A DNA stretch of 64,000 bases from an uncultured Pseudomonadales bacterium (lineage in GTDB: Bacteria > Pseudomonadota > Gammaproteobacteria > Pseudomonadales > Balneatricaceae), in NCBI GenBank assembly GCA_937773555.1, contig CALJVT010000002.1, forward strand, positions 742,501-806,500, written 5' to 3'. The notes under the pieces were generated by a model. That model was not told the origin of the DNA and made no database searches. It worked only from the letters and a program-made list of their open reading frames with translations. This document shows, piece by piece, positions 29,993 to 38,167 of this stretch. Position 1 is the stretch's first letter. Each line of letters starts with the position of its first letter. The position numbers were made by a program, and so were the translations under genes.

Positions 29993-30678
29993 TTTGCGGG
30001 GCCATCAGCGCATAGACTTTGCACCGACAATACGGGTTCATTTAACTTTTTCATTGGGGGAGTCATACATCCTACTAAGTGTTATGTTATAACATTATAC
30101 TTTTGTATATGTGTTGTCAATTACAAAACTAGGTAGAAAAGACAGGATTCCTTTCAGGCCGATCCTATATGACTTGCACCGCCTAAAGTGGCAGACTGAA
30201 CTAACCCCTCCTGATATAAATGTATCTTCTGACTTTACTTCGTAAATGTAATGGCTAAGTAATGCTGGCAACATTTTCGATTAATTCCTAAAAACTATCT
30301 GATATGAGAAACGGCTCCCATTTCTCACATGAAGAAATGTACAAAAAACTGATATGAACACGTTCTTAGAGAGTCGCATCTCTAAATTGATTTGGGGCAG
30401 AAATGAGTTAGCGGTAGTACTATTGTTCAGAAATAATGCGAGCATGTAAGCCACGGTTTGAAGTATAACTAAGCGCTGTCGTTCATGGTGGCAATTCGAG
30501 CGGAGCTCGTTACTGATGCGAAGTAATTTGCAACTGCAGCCAGCTGCTAAAGATCTCTTTATGATGTTAAGCGGCAACGAGATGGTTGTTTAGCAAAGCG
30601 TGGAAGATGACCATTTTTATCGAAGCAGTATTTGAGGTGGGATTTTTGGGATAGGTTTATTGTATAACATCTAAAAAT
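29993..30678. other. A/T-rich stretch without a confident gene
   Basis: Apart from the short minus-strand opening at 30064-30066 (MTPPMKKLNEPVLSVQ) and the dyad at 30081-30093, nothing convincing is seen. A 98-codon minus frame at 30281-30577 has an unnatural amino-acid make-up and no ribosome site. The stretch CTGAACTAACCCCTCC near 30197 faintly recalls an insertion-sequence end, but no transposase fragment was found. Confidence 0.5.
30081..30093. promoter_or_regulatory. dyad resembling a Zur-type operator
   Basis: GTTATGTTATAAC (GTTAT-N3-ATAAC), with the perfect 12-bp palindrome ATGTTATAACAT at 30084-30095, lies 15 bases upstream of the minus-strand ATG at 30066. The pattern is like zinc-uptake-regulator sites, and the transporter remnant just downstream fits a metal-uptake operon. 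The match to Zur is inference. Confidence 0.35.
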
Positions 30679-30921
30679 TTTGGTGGTCTGCTGTTAGTAA
30701 GGCGAGCGCTTTAAAAGCCAAAGTAATATAGTAGTGGCTAAGGCTCTAGTCTCGAAAAAGACCTGACTAATGATGAATGTTTTTCATTTTAATGGCACGG
30801 GTGCGCACTGTGTTAATGCTAAGTTAAATAGAACAACCTAATCTGCCTTCTACAATGTCTCTAGCTTGTACCTTGCTACAAGTTTACGTATAATACGCAA
30901 TCACATTTTTAGGTGTGATTT
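30679..30921. repeat. long direct repeat, right copy (rpsF upstream region)
   Basis: Partner of 28053-28295 at a constant 2,626-base offset. This copy keeps an intact promoter and sits directly before rpsF, so it is the functional one. The two copies bound the island that contains the integrase remnant. Confidence 0.92.
30866..30894 (+). promoter_or_regulatory. rpsF operon promoter
   Basis: TTGTAC at 30866-30871 and a perfect TATAAT at 30889-30894 are 17 bases apart. Transcription would start near 30901, about 98 bases before the rpsF ATG. The same place in the left repeat has lost the -10 consensus. Confidence 0.75.
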
Positions 30922-30924
30922 TTT
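30899..30924 (+). terminator. hairpin with T-run at the rpsF transcription start
   Basis: AATCACA pairs with TGTGATT (7 bp, 8-base loop), followed by four T residues. Its position over the predicted start site suggests a terminator for transcription arriving from upstream; the same hairpin would lack its 5' arm in mRNA starting near 30901. A further small stem (TCGTT-CAAT-AACGA, 30943-30956) lies in the leader. Confidence 0.5.
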
Positions 30925-30998
30925 CTCCTTGCTTTAAGGTTGTCGTTCAATAACGAATGGCTAAACACTTAAGGCTATCTAACCCATAAGGAGCAGCA

Positions 30999-31421
30999 AT
31001 GCGTCATTATGAAATTATCTTTTTGGTCCATCCAGACCAAAGCGAACAAGTACCCTCTATGATTGAGCGCTACACCGCGACTATAGAAGCCGATGGTGGT
31101 GCAATTCATCGTCTTGAAGATTGGGGCCGTCGTCACTTGGCATACCCAATTAGCAAAATCCACAAAGCTCACTATGTACTAATGAATGTTGAATGTTCAA
31201 ATGTTGCATTAAACGAGCTTGACAGTAACTTCCGTTATAACGATGCGGTTATCCGTAGCATGGTTGTGCGTATGAAAGCTGCTGAAACTGGCGACTCTCC
31301 TGTTAAAGCTGCTGAAAGCCGTGAAGACCGTCGTCGTCAAGAACGCGCCCCTCGTGCCGAAGCTCCTGAAGTAGAAGCTCAAGCTGAAGAAGCACCAGCC
31401 GCCGAAGCCGCAGCTGAATAA
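30999..31421 (+). CDS. rpsF: 30S ribosomal protein S6
   Basis: Primary 16S-binding partner of S18. The conserved core ([19 protein letters not shown] ... [11 protein letters not shown]) covers residues 1-100. A long acidic Ala/Glu-rich C-terminal tail (about 100-140) follows, the region that RimK glutamylates in some bacteria. A good GGAG ribosome site precedes the ATG. First gene of rpsF-rpsR-DUF2232-rplI; no priB between rpsF and rpsR. Confidence 0.97.
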   Translation: MRHYEIIFLVHPDQSEQVPSMIERYTATIEADGGAIHRLEDWGRRHLAYPISKIHKAHYVLMNVECSNVALNELDSNFRYNDAVIRSMVVRMKAAETGDSPVKAAESREDRRRQERAPRAEAPEVEAQAEEAPAAEAAAE

Positions 31422-31440
31422 TTAACTGGAGATATTGACC

Positions 31441-31668
31441 ATGGCACGTTTTTTCCGTCGTCGTAAGTACTGTCGTTTCACCGCCGAAGGTGTGACTCAA
31501 ATTGACTATAAAGATATTGAAGTTTTAAAAGGCTACGTATCTGAAACTGGTAAGATTGTACCTAGCCGTATTACTGGTACTAAAGCACGCTACCAGCGCC
31601 AGCTTTCTACTGCTATTAAGCGCGCTCGTTACGTTGCATTGTTGCCATACACTGACGCTCATCAGTAA
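31441..31668 (+). CDS. rpsR: 30S ribosomal protein S18
   Basis: Small basic protein of the 30S platform, paired with S6. It begins [12 protein letters not shown] and contains [19 protein letters not shown], both S18 hallmarks. The ATG at 31441 (75 aa) is preferred over the TTG two codons upstream, with GGAG at 31428-31431. Confidence 0.97.
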   Translation: MARFFRRRKYCRFTAEGVTQIDYKDIEVLKGYVSETGKIVPSRITGTKARYQRQLSTAIKRARYVALLPYTDAHQ

Positions 31669-31681
31669 GACGTATTAATAC

Positions 31682-32524
31682 ATGCGCAGACTAGCTCAAT
31701 ACGCCATGACTGGTAACAAGCAAGCAACTATGGTTGCTGTATTGTTTGCCATTATTCCAGTGTTGTTTTGGATAAGTGCGGCACTTGTGGCTTTGGTAAT
31801 CTTAAGAAAAGGCTACCAAGCCGGTGCCAGTGTTTTTATGTGGAGCCTATTACCTGCCATTGCTTGGTGGAGTAATGGTGATCCCACACCTGCTTTAACC
31901 TTAATAGGTGTGGCAGGTTTGGCCAGCGTTTTACGCTACAGTGCTAACTGGGCTTATGTATTGGTTGCCAGCCTATTGGCTGCAACTGCATCGATGCCTA
32001 TTTTGGCCAGCTACTTGCAAGATGTAATGGTGGCGTTTGCCGAAGCTGGGATCCAGCTGGAAGCACAACAGGAATTGCCAGAAAATGTTGATAAAGTATT
32101 ACTGCAAACCCTCATGGAGGGTGTGTTAGGTGCTGTACATATGGCTATATTATTAGCCTGTGTAGTTTTGGCACGTTGGTGGCAGGCGGCATTGTATAAC
32201 CCAGGTGGGTTTCAAACCGAATTTCACCAGTTGTGTTTGCCATTATGGCTTACGGGTACTTTAGCTTTAGCGGTGTTTGGCTTGAGTAGTATTACCGACA
32301 TGACGCAGTGGTTGTTTGTGTTATCAATACCATTATTATTTGCAGGATTAGCGCTAGTGCATGGGCTGGTTGAGCAATTGAAATTAGGCCGTGTTTGGCT
32401 GACTGCAATCTATATAGGGTTGTTATTGTCAAGCGCAGTGGTCTTTACGCTTCTGGCAATACTTGCCACCTTGGACAGTGTGTTCAAATTGCGGCAACGT
32501 TTGCCTGTTAGGGTAAAAAAATAG
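31682..32524 (+). CDS. DUF2232 membrane protein
   Basis: 280 aa with about seven or eight membrane segments, ending in a basic tail ([10 protein letters not shown]). Its position between rpsR and rplI is where Pseudomonas and relatives keep a YybS-like DUF2232 protein. The role is unknown; placement among ribosomal genes does not by itself imply a translation function. Confidence 0.85.
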   Translation: MRRLAQYAMTGNKQATMVAVLFAIIPVLFWISAALVALVILRKGYQAGASVFMWSLLPAIAWWSNGDPTPALTLIGVAGLASVLRYSANWAYVLVASLLAATASMPILASYLQDVMVAFAEAGIQLEAQQELPENVDKVLLQTLMEGVLGAVHMAILLACVVLARWWQAALYNPGGFQTEFHQLCLPLWLTGTLALAVFGLSSITDMTQWLFVLSIPLLFAGLALVHGLVEQLKLGRVWLTAIYIGLLLSSAVVFTLLAILATLDSVFKLRQRLPVRVKK

Positions 32525-32571
32525 AATTAGACTCTTCGTGTATACATGTTGAGCAAACTAAGGAATTAAAC

Positions 32572-33018
32572 ATGAATGTAATTCTTCTTGAAAAAGTTGG
32601 TAAGTTAGGCGCACTGGGCGACACTGTTTCAGTTAAAGCTGGATACGGACGTAACTTCCTAATCCCAAAAGGCAAAGCCGTACCTGCTAACAAAGCTAAC
32701 GTTGAAGCCTTTGAAGCGCGTCGCTCAGAACTTGAAGCTGCTGCCGCTGAAAAGCTAGCTGCTGCTCAAGCACGTGCAGATGCGATCGGCGAGCTAACTA
32801 TCTCTATTGCGGCTAACGCTGGCGAGGAAGGTAAGTTGTTTGGTTCTATCGGAACTAACGAAATTGCTGCTGCCTTACTAGAAGCTGGTCACACCGTTGA
32901 CAAGACTGAAATACGTCTACCTGAAGGCACTTTGCGTGCACTAGGCGAGACAGCGGTTGCTATCCAACTTCACAGTGACGTCACTATAGAAATAACTGTA
33001 GCACTTGTTGCTGAGTAA
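32572..33018 (+). CDS. rplI: 50S ribosomal protein L9
   Basis: L9 spans the ribosome surface and limits frameshifting. The N-terminal RNA-binding domain has [16 protein letters not shown]; a long helix rich in Ala/Glu (about 40-75) connects to the C-terminal domain. 148 aa. The last gene of its operon, closed by the terminator at 33095. Confidence 0.97.
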   Translation: MNVILLEKVGKLGALGDTVSVKAGYGRNFLIPKGKAVPANKANVEAFEARRSELEAAAAEKLAAAQARADAIGELTISIAANAGEEGKLFGSIGTNEIAAALLEAGHTVDKTEIRLPEGTLRALGETAVAIQLHSDVTIEITVALVAE

Positions 33019-33094
33019 GGCTGCGCTCTGGTTATTGCTATAGGCCTTTGGCCTCATCAATAACGCTGGCAAAGCACTGTAGCGAAGCAATGTT

Positions 33095-33122
33095 AAAAAA
33101 GCCCCGGTAAAGGGGCTTTTTT
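33095..33122 (+). terminator. rho-independent terminator after rplI
   Basis: An 11-bp stem (AAAAAAGCCCC / GGGGCTTTTTT) with a GGTAAA loop and terminal T-run separates the rpsF-rplI operon from dnaB. A smaller palindrome (AGGCC-TTT-GGCCT) lies just before it. Confidence 0.92.
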
Positions 33123-33179
33123 GTGCCTGTGGTAAAGGTTATCATGGGCCAGTACTCATCTTATTAAATAGAAATTTCC

Positions 33180-34574
33180 ATGCTACCAGCTTCACATTTA
33201 TTAAAGTCTGACCCTCAACTTGATGCGCTTAAAGTGCCGCCTCAGTCGTTAGAGGCCGAGCAGTCTGTACTAGGCGGTTTGATGTTGGATGAAATGGCAT
33301 GGGACCGAGTGTCTGAAGCTGTGGCAGAAGTAGATTTTTACCGACAAGATCACCGGCTTATTTTCCGCGTAATGACTAAGTTGGTGGGTGATTCTCGGCC
33401 CATAGACGTGATCACCCTCTCTGAAGAATTGAGCCGCATAGATGAGCTATCCAATGCGGGAGGTTTGAGTTATTTAGGTGACCTAGCAAAAAATACACCT
33501 AGTGCGTCAAACATCACTGCTTACGCTAATATTGTTCGTGAAAGAGCTATATTGCGCCAACTCATTGGTGTAGCTAATGATATCGCCGAGTCTGCTTTTC
33601 ATACAGAAGGCCGGTCCTCTGATGATGTATTAGACGAAGCAGAGCGTAAAGTGTTTGAAATTGCAGAGGCGCGCCCAAAAGAAGGTGGGCCACAATATGT
33701 TAACCCTATCCTTAAAGGTGCAGTAGAACGCATTGATCAACTGTTCCGTTCAGATAGCGCAATTACTGGCATAAGCACAGGTTTTACAGACCTAGATAAT
33801 CGTACTGCGGGCATGCAAAAATCTGACTTAATTATCGTTGCAGGTCGTCCGTCAATGGGTAAGACCACTTTTGCTATGAATATTGTCGAAAATGCTGCAG
33901 TGATTGGCGATGCGCCCATACTCGTATTTAGTATGGAGATGCCTGCTGAGCAGCTGATGATGAGAATGTTGTCGTCCCTTGGCCGTATTGATGCCACCCG
34001 GATGCGAACAGGTAAATTGGAACAAGATGATTGGCCTAAGCTGACAGGCGCAGTAAACTTACTTAAAGACAAGCCGCTCTACATTGATGACAGTGCTGGC
34101 TTAAGCCCAACCGAAATGCGCACTAGGGCCAGACGAATTGCCCGTGAACATGGCAGTGTGGGCATGATCATGATTGATTATCTCCAACTGATGCAAATTA
34201 AAGGTCATACTGAAGGCCGTACGGCAGAGATTTCTGAAATATCACGCTCCCTAAAAGCGCTAGCCAAGGAGCTTAAGTGTCCAGTTATAGCGCTGTCACA
34301 GCTTAATCGTAGCTTGGAAAACCGTCCTAATAAACGCCCAGTAAACTCAGATCTACGTGAATCTGGCGCTATTGAGCAAGACGCTGACCTGATCATGTTT
34401 ATTTACCGTGACGAAGTTTATAACGAAGACAGTGAAGATAAAGGTAAAGCTGAAATCATTATTGGCAAGCAGCGTAACGGCCCGATTGGCACTTCTCGTT
34501 TAGCTTTTATTGGTAAATACACCCGTTTTGAAGACCTCGTACATAGCTATGATGGCTATGACGACATAGAGTAA
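33180..34574 (+). CDS. dnaB: replicative DNA helicase DnaB
   Basis: Hexameric 5'-3' helicase at the fork. The N-terminal primase-interacting domain (PPQSLEAEQSVLGGLM) precedes a linker and the RecA-like domain with Walker A GRPSMGKTT (222-230), Walker B IMIDYLQLM and the arginine-finger segment. 464 aa. There is no intein, which is worth stating because DnaB often carries one. Its own promoter is likely, since rplI ends at a strong terminator. Confidence 0.97.
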   Translation: MLPASHLLKSDPQLDALKVPPQSLEAEQSVLGGLMLDEMAWDRVSEAVAEVDFYRQDHRLIFRVMTKLVGDSRPIDVITLSEELSRIDELSNAGGLSYLGDLAKNTPSASNITAYANIVRERAILRQLIGVANDIAESAFHTEGRSSDDVLDEAERKVFEIAEARPKEGGPQYVNPILKGAVERIDQLFRSDSAITGISTGFTDLDNRTAGMQKSDLIIVAGRPSMGKTTFAMNIVENAAVIGDAPILVFSMEMPAEQLMMRMLSSLGRIDATRMRTGKLEQDDWPKLTGAVNLLKDKPLYIDDSAGLSPTEMRTRARRIAREHGSVGMIMIDYLQLMQIKGHTEGRTAEISEISRSLKALAKELKCPVIALSQLNRSLENRPNKRPVNSDLRESGAIEQDADLIMFIYRDEVYNEDSEDKGKAEIIIGKQRNGPIGTSRLAFIGKYTRFEDLVHSYDGYDDIE

Positions 34575-34608
34575 TCGAAGTCTAGGCATAGGCTGTGTAG
34601 GTAAGACG

Positions 34609-35202
34609 ATGAGTGACTGGTTTGATGATCAAGAAAAAAAAGTAGATACAGGCATTAGTGCCTCTTTGCTTAATCACTTACCTATTGGCTACGAATTAAT
34701 CACTACGGCGAATGATTTACGGTTGTATGGTGATCACAATATCGACTTAATGGAGTCCTTGCACTTAGCGGGTGGGCATTGGGACCCAGACCTGCTCGCC
34801 TATAGCATACCCCTAGGGCGCCATACACAGCTTGAACGTGCCCTTAAACACTATGCTCAGCAACAACAAGGTATGGCTGATACCATGAGTATTTTAGCGC
34901 GGCACATGGCGCCTGATCAGAATCAGGTGGAAGTGCATCGGCGTATGAGAGCCATAGACCAGCGTATTAAAATTATTGTTGGTCGATACCATACGGGAGA
35001 CTTGCTCAAAGGCCATGAGATTCTCAGTTTAGGCAAGCATTGGCAGGAATTTCCTGGGTTAAAATGGCAAGGAGTGGATAAGGCCAAGTGTGCTACGTGT
35101 GATAAGTTTGTTCGAGTATCCAATGCCAAAAAATGTCAGCAGTGCACTGCTAATGAAACAGGCCTTAAGCCAATTACCTACTGCTACGCCTACTTTGATT
35201 AA
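34609..35202 (+). CDS. hypothetical protein with C-terminal zinc ribbon
   Basis: Not recognised. 197 aa. The segment GGHWDPDLLAYSIPLGRHTQLERALKHYA (about 50-80) resembles the short HARP-like DNA-binding motif (Trp-Asp-Pro ... predicted strand, then helix); this is inference. The C-terminus has CATCDKF ... KKCQQC, a four-cysteine zinc ribbon (about 164-183). No membrane or signal sequence. It follows dnaB by 34 bases on the same strand, so co-transcription with the replicative helicase is likely and a DNA-related role is possible. Confidence 0.7.
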   Translation: MSDWFDDQEKKVDTGISASLLNHLPIGYELITTANDLRLYGDHNIDLMESLHLAGGHWDPDLLAYSIPLGRHTQLERALKHYAQQQQGMADTMSILARHMAPDQNQVEVHRRMRAIDQRIKIIVGRYHTGDLLKGHEILSLGKHWQEFPGLKWQGVDKAKCATCDKFVRVSNAKKCQQCTANETGLKPITYCYAYFD

Positions 35203-35253
35203 CCAACTTTTTGAGCAACTAAACTAACACGCAAAGGTTACAGCACTGCTCTT

Positions 35254-35724
35254 TTAGTTTGGCAAAGCTGGCACAACCTGGTGTGGGGTGGCATGAAGTA
35301 AAGCAATAAAACTTGCAGGGGCCCGCACAGGCTTTTGATGCTGATAGTCGAAAAACCCCATGTAAGTTTCCCCAACGGCAATAGTGAGGCCCGTTTTGTC
35401 ATCTGTGAGTTTATAAACTAAGGTGAATCTAGCTTTGCCTAATTCCCGTGCACCTAATGTTAAGGTAATCACTTGATGCAAGCGTGCTTGTTGAAGATAC
35501 TGAATATTAGCGCCTGTCATTATGAGGCCACAACCACCCACATTCTGCTCGCTGAGATTATGATGACTCAACCATAGCACTCTACCTTCATGAAAATAGC
35601 TAAGAATGCGATCATTGCCTAGGTGATTGCCATAATTCAAATCGGCTACTCTTACGTTTAAAGTGCAGCTGAACAAAACGTCAAAGCTAAGTTGAATTTT
35701 ATTCTGTGGCACAGTCTTGGCCAT
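35254..35724 (-). CDS. 4HBT-family acyl-CoA thioesterase
   Basis: Hot-dog-fold thioesterase of the YbgC/FcbC type. DLNYGNHLGNDRILSYFHEGRVLW supplies the family motif, with the Asn/His active-site region instead of the more usual Asp-x3-His. The likely ATG at 35724 gives 156 aa; the longer frame runs deep into bioA. It overlaps the bioA 3' end by 26 bases on the same strand, so it is probably translated from the bioA message. The substrate is unknown. Confidence 0.8.
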   Translation of the reverse strand: MAKTVPQNKIQLSFDVLFSCTLNVRVADLNYGNHLGNDRILSYFHEGRVLWLSHHNLSEQNVGGCGLIMTGANIQYLQQARLHQVITLTLGARELGKARFTLVYKLTDDKTGLTIAVGETYMGFFDYQHQKPVRAPASFIALLHATPHQVVPALPN

Positions 35725-37015
35725 GCGCTTCGCCAAAGTAACGTGCCAATACCCGCAACATGCCATTGCAAAGGAGCGTTAGGTCCTCTGGGCTCATTAC
35801 GTAAGGAGGCATCACGTAAACCAACTTACCAAATGGCCGCACCCATATACCTTCCGCTACAAACATTTTTTGAATAATACCAAGATCTACCGCTTGGGTA
35901 ACCTGTATTACTCCAATGGCTCCTAAGACCCGCACGTCTTCGACATAAACTAGCAACTTTGCGGGTTGTAGCAGGCGATTGAGGCCCTCATTTAAACCTC
36001 TGACCTGGCCCTTCCAATCACTGTGCTCCAGTAAATCCAAACTTGCGTTAGCCACAGCGCAGGCTAAAGGGTTAGCCATAAATGTGGGTCCATGCATAAA
36101 GCAGCTGGCTTCACCCCGTGAGATGCTGGTGGCAATTTCTTCGGTTGTTAAGGTGGCAGCAAAGCTCATAGTACCGCCAGTAATGGCTTTGCCCAGGCAC
36201 ATTATATCGGGTTGAACTTGAGCATGGTCGCAGGCAAATAGAGCACCGCTGCGACCAAACCCCGTGGCAATTTCATCGGCGATTAATAAAATATTGTATT
36301 GCTTACACAGATCTGCTGCACCTTTTAGCCATTGGGGGCTATAAAAGCGCATGCCACCAGCTCCCTGAACGATAGGCTCTAAGATTAAAGCAGCAATTTC
36401 GTTTTGGTGGTCGCGCATTTTGTCTTCAAGTTCTGTTAAATCGCCATCTTGTAATGCACGATCAAAACCCATTGGCGGTGCGTTAACAAAATAATGCTGG
36501 GGCAATACGCTGGCAAAGAGTGAGTGCATGCCGTTTATTGGGTCACACACAGCCATAGCACCGAAGGTATCACCATGGTATCCATTACGTATGGTCAGCA
36601 TACGATTTTTGTTAGCCTGTGCCTTAGAATGCCAGTATTGCAACGCCATTTTTATAGCGACTTCTACCGCTACTGAACCAGAATCTGCAAAAAAAACCTT
36701 ATCTAACCCTGGTGGTGTTAGGTCTACAAGGCGCTTAGCTAGGGATACTGCAGGTTGGTGAGTAATGCCACCAAACATCACATGGGACATGTCATCAATT
36801 TGTAATTTCATTGCTTGGTTGAGATAAGGATGATTATAGCCATGCACTGCACACCACCAAGAAGCCATGCCGTCAATTAACTCTTGTCCATCAGCTAAAG
36901 TGAGCCTCACACCTTGAGCGCCAATCACCGGGTAAGCTGGAGGAGGGTTGTCCATGGAGGCATAGGGATGCCAGACATACTGTTGGTCTAAGGCGATCAG
37001 TTGTTCAGGAGTCAT
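35699..37015 (-). CDS. bioA: adenosylmethionine-8-amino-7-oxononanoate aminotransferase
   Basis: PLP enzyme of biotin synthesis: SAM-dependent amination of KAPA to DAPA. Class III aminotransferase motifs are seen: WHPYASM near the N-terminus, GYHGDTFGAMAVCD, LLIADEIATGFGRSG and the PLP lysine in CLGKAITGGTMSF. 438 aa. The other biotin genes (bioB, F, C, D) are not in this window. Confidence 0.96.
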   Translation of the reverse strand: MTPEQLIALDQQYVWHPYASMDNPPPAYPVIGAQGVRLTLADGQELIDGMASWWCAVHGYNHPYLNQAMKLQIDDMSHVMFGGITHQPAVSLAKRLVDLTPPGLDKVFFADSGSVAVEVAIKMALQYWHSKAQANKNRMLTIRNGYHGDTFGAMAVCDPINGMHSLFASVLPQHYFVNAPPMGFDRALQDGDLTELEDKMRDHQNEIAALILEPIVQGAGGMRFYSPQWLKGAADLCKQYNILLIADEIATGFGRSGALFACDHAQVQPDIMCLGKAITGGTMSFAATLTTEEIATSISRGEASCFMHGPTFMANPLACAVANASLDLLEHSDWKGQVRGLNEGLNRLLQPAKLLVYVEDVRVLGAIGVIQVTQAVDLGIIQKMFVAEGIWVRPFGKLVYVMPPYVMSPEDLTLLCNGMLRVLARYFGEAHGQDCATE

Positions 37016-37067
37016 AAGTATTAAATGTTGTTTTCTGTTGATTATATATTAGCATAGCTAAGCCATG

Positions 37068-37769
37068 TTATTGGCTGATTTCAACGACATCTATGTGATC
37101 TAAACCTACTTGCCAGCGTAGGTTAATATCGGCAATATGGCAGCCATAAATACGGTCAGGATTCTGTTGATATGCGGGCCTAGGGTCATGTAGTAATACT
37201 TGCTCAATCAGTTCTATAAGGTCGGGTCTGCTTGATAAAACACGCTGCGCTTGATGACTATAATAAATGGGGAGTTGCAGAATTTGGTCATCACTGGCAA
37301 AACCACTTTTGGCACTGGGTACCGATTCTACCCAAGGCAGGTAAGGTTTGATATCTAGAATTGGGGTCTGGTCTATTAAGTCTGCACCACTCACATGGAG
37401 GGTAACACCATTGCTGATGTCAATGGATTCCAGCTTTACTAATGACAAACCTAAGGGGTTGGGCCTAAAGGTAGATCGGGTGGCAAATACACCGAGCTTT
37501 TTGTTACCGCCTAGTCTTGGAGGACGTACTTTTGGCTTCCAGCCTTGCTGCGCTGTTTGATGAAACATAAAAGTTAGCCAAATATGAGAGAACGTCTCGA
37601 GCCCGGCAACGGTATCAGCCTGATTGTAAGGTGAGTGAAGTTTAATTTGTGCTAAAGCAGCTGGCACGAGGCCAGGTTGGCGAGGCGTCGCAAATTTTTC
37701 CTTAAAGCAGGAATAGATTATACCGATAGGTGTCACTTCAAACGGCTGTGAGTTTTTGGGTGTCGACAT
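37068..37769 (-). CDS. trmO: tRNA (N6-threonylcarbamoyl-A37) methyltransferase TrmO
   Basis: SAM-dependent N-methyltransferase that turns t6A37 into m6t6A37. YaeB/TrmO features: PIGIIYSCFKEKFATPRQPGLVP at the N-terminus, FSHIWLTFMFH, RSTFRPNPLGLSLVKL and LIDQTPILDIKPYLPW. The ATG at 37769 gives 233 aa, close to the 235 of E. coli; a TTG 39 bases earlier is less likely. It acts on the product of the tsa pathway whose tsaE gene lies at 10.8 kb. Confidence 0.93.
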   Translation of the reverse strand: MSTPKNSQPFEVTPIGIIYSCFKEKFATPRQPGLVPAALAQIKLHSPYNQADTVAGLETFSHIWLTFMFHQTAQQGWKPKVRPPRLGGNKKLGVFATRSTFRPNPLGLSLVKLESIDISNGVTLHVSGADLIDQTPILDIKPYLPWVESVPSAKSGFASDDQILQLPIYYSHQAQRVLSSRPDLIELIEQVLLHDPRPAYQQNPDRIYGCHIADINLRWQVGLDHIDVVEISQ

Positions 37770-37861
37770 GATTAGATGATTTATTCGCAGTATTTTGGCT
37801 GACGCCAAGGATTAAGCTAGTTACAATAGCGTTAGTTTAATCGTCTCGTTTAGGAAAATAT

Positions 37862-38167
37862 ATGGCTCGCAAGCCCTACGTTAAAGCTAAAGCCATGCAA
37901 GGCCGTGGCCACCTTCAATCTGTCGCCACCGATGGACCCCATGTTGAATGGCTAGGGATGCCTGAATACTACATCCACACCTTAGTTATTGCAGAGCAAG
38001 AGTATGACTATTTCTCTGCAACTAAAGCCCTTGAATTCGAGGTGGGTGCCTATGTTTGTTTCCGCTTCCGTGAATCGAAAAAAGGCTTCTACATTGAAAA
38101 ACGTTCGTTAGGTATCGCTATCGACCCAGCAGAGTATATGCGTCAACTTGAGTCTGGTAACGAATGA
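37862..38167 (+). CDS. hypothetical protein, 101 aa
   Basis: Not recognised. It begins MARKPYVKAKAMQGRGHLQ (basic), then a beta-rich middle (YFSATKALEFEVGAYVCFRFRESKKGFYIEKRSLGIAI) that could form a small barrel. AGGA precedes the ATG. It overlaps the next gene by ATGA, so the two are translationally coupled. Confidence 0.65.
   Translation: MARKPYVKAKAMQGRGHLQSVATDGPHVEWLGMPEYYIHTLVIAEQEYDYFSATKALEFEVGAYVCFRFRESKKGFYIEKRSLGIAIDPAEYMRQLESGNE

Noticed and set aside
30281-30577. 98-codon minus-strand frame in the island
   Set aside because: No ribosome site, unnatural composition and no family resemblance; treated as non-coding.
33180-34574. Intein or split gene in dnaB
   Set aside because: The frame is continuous at normal length, with all helicase motifs in order.
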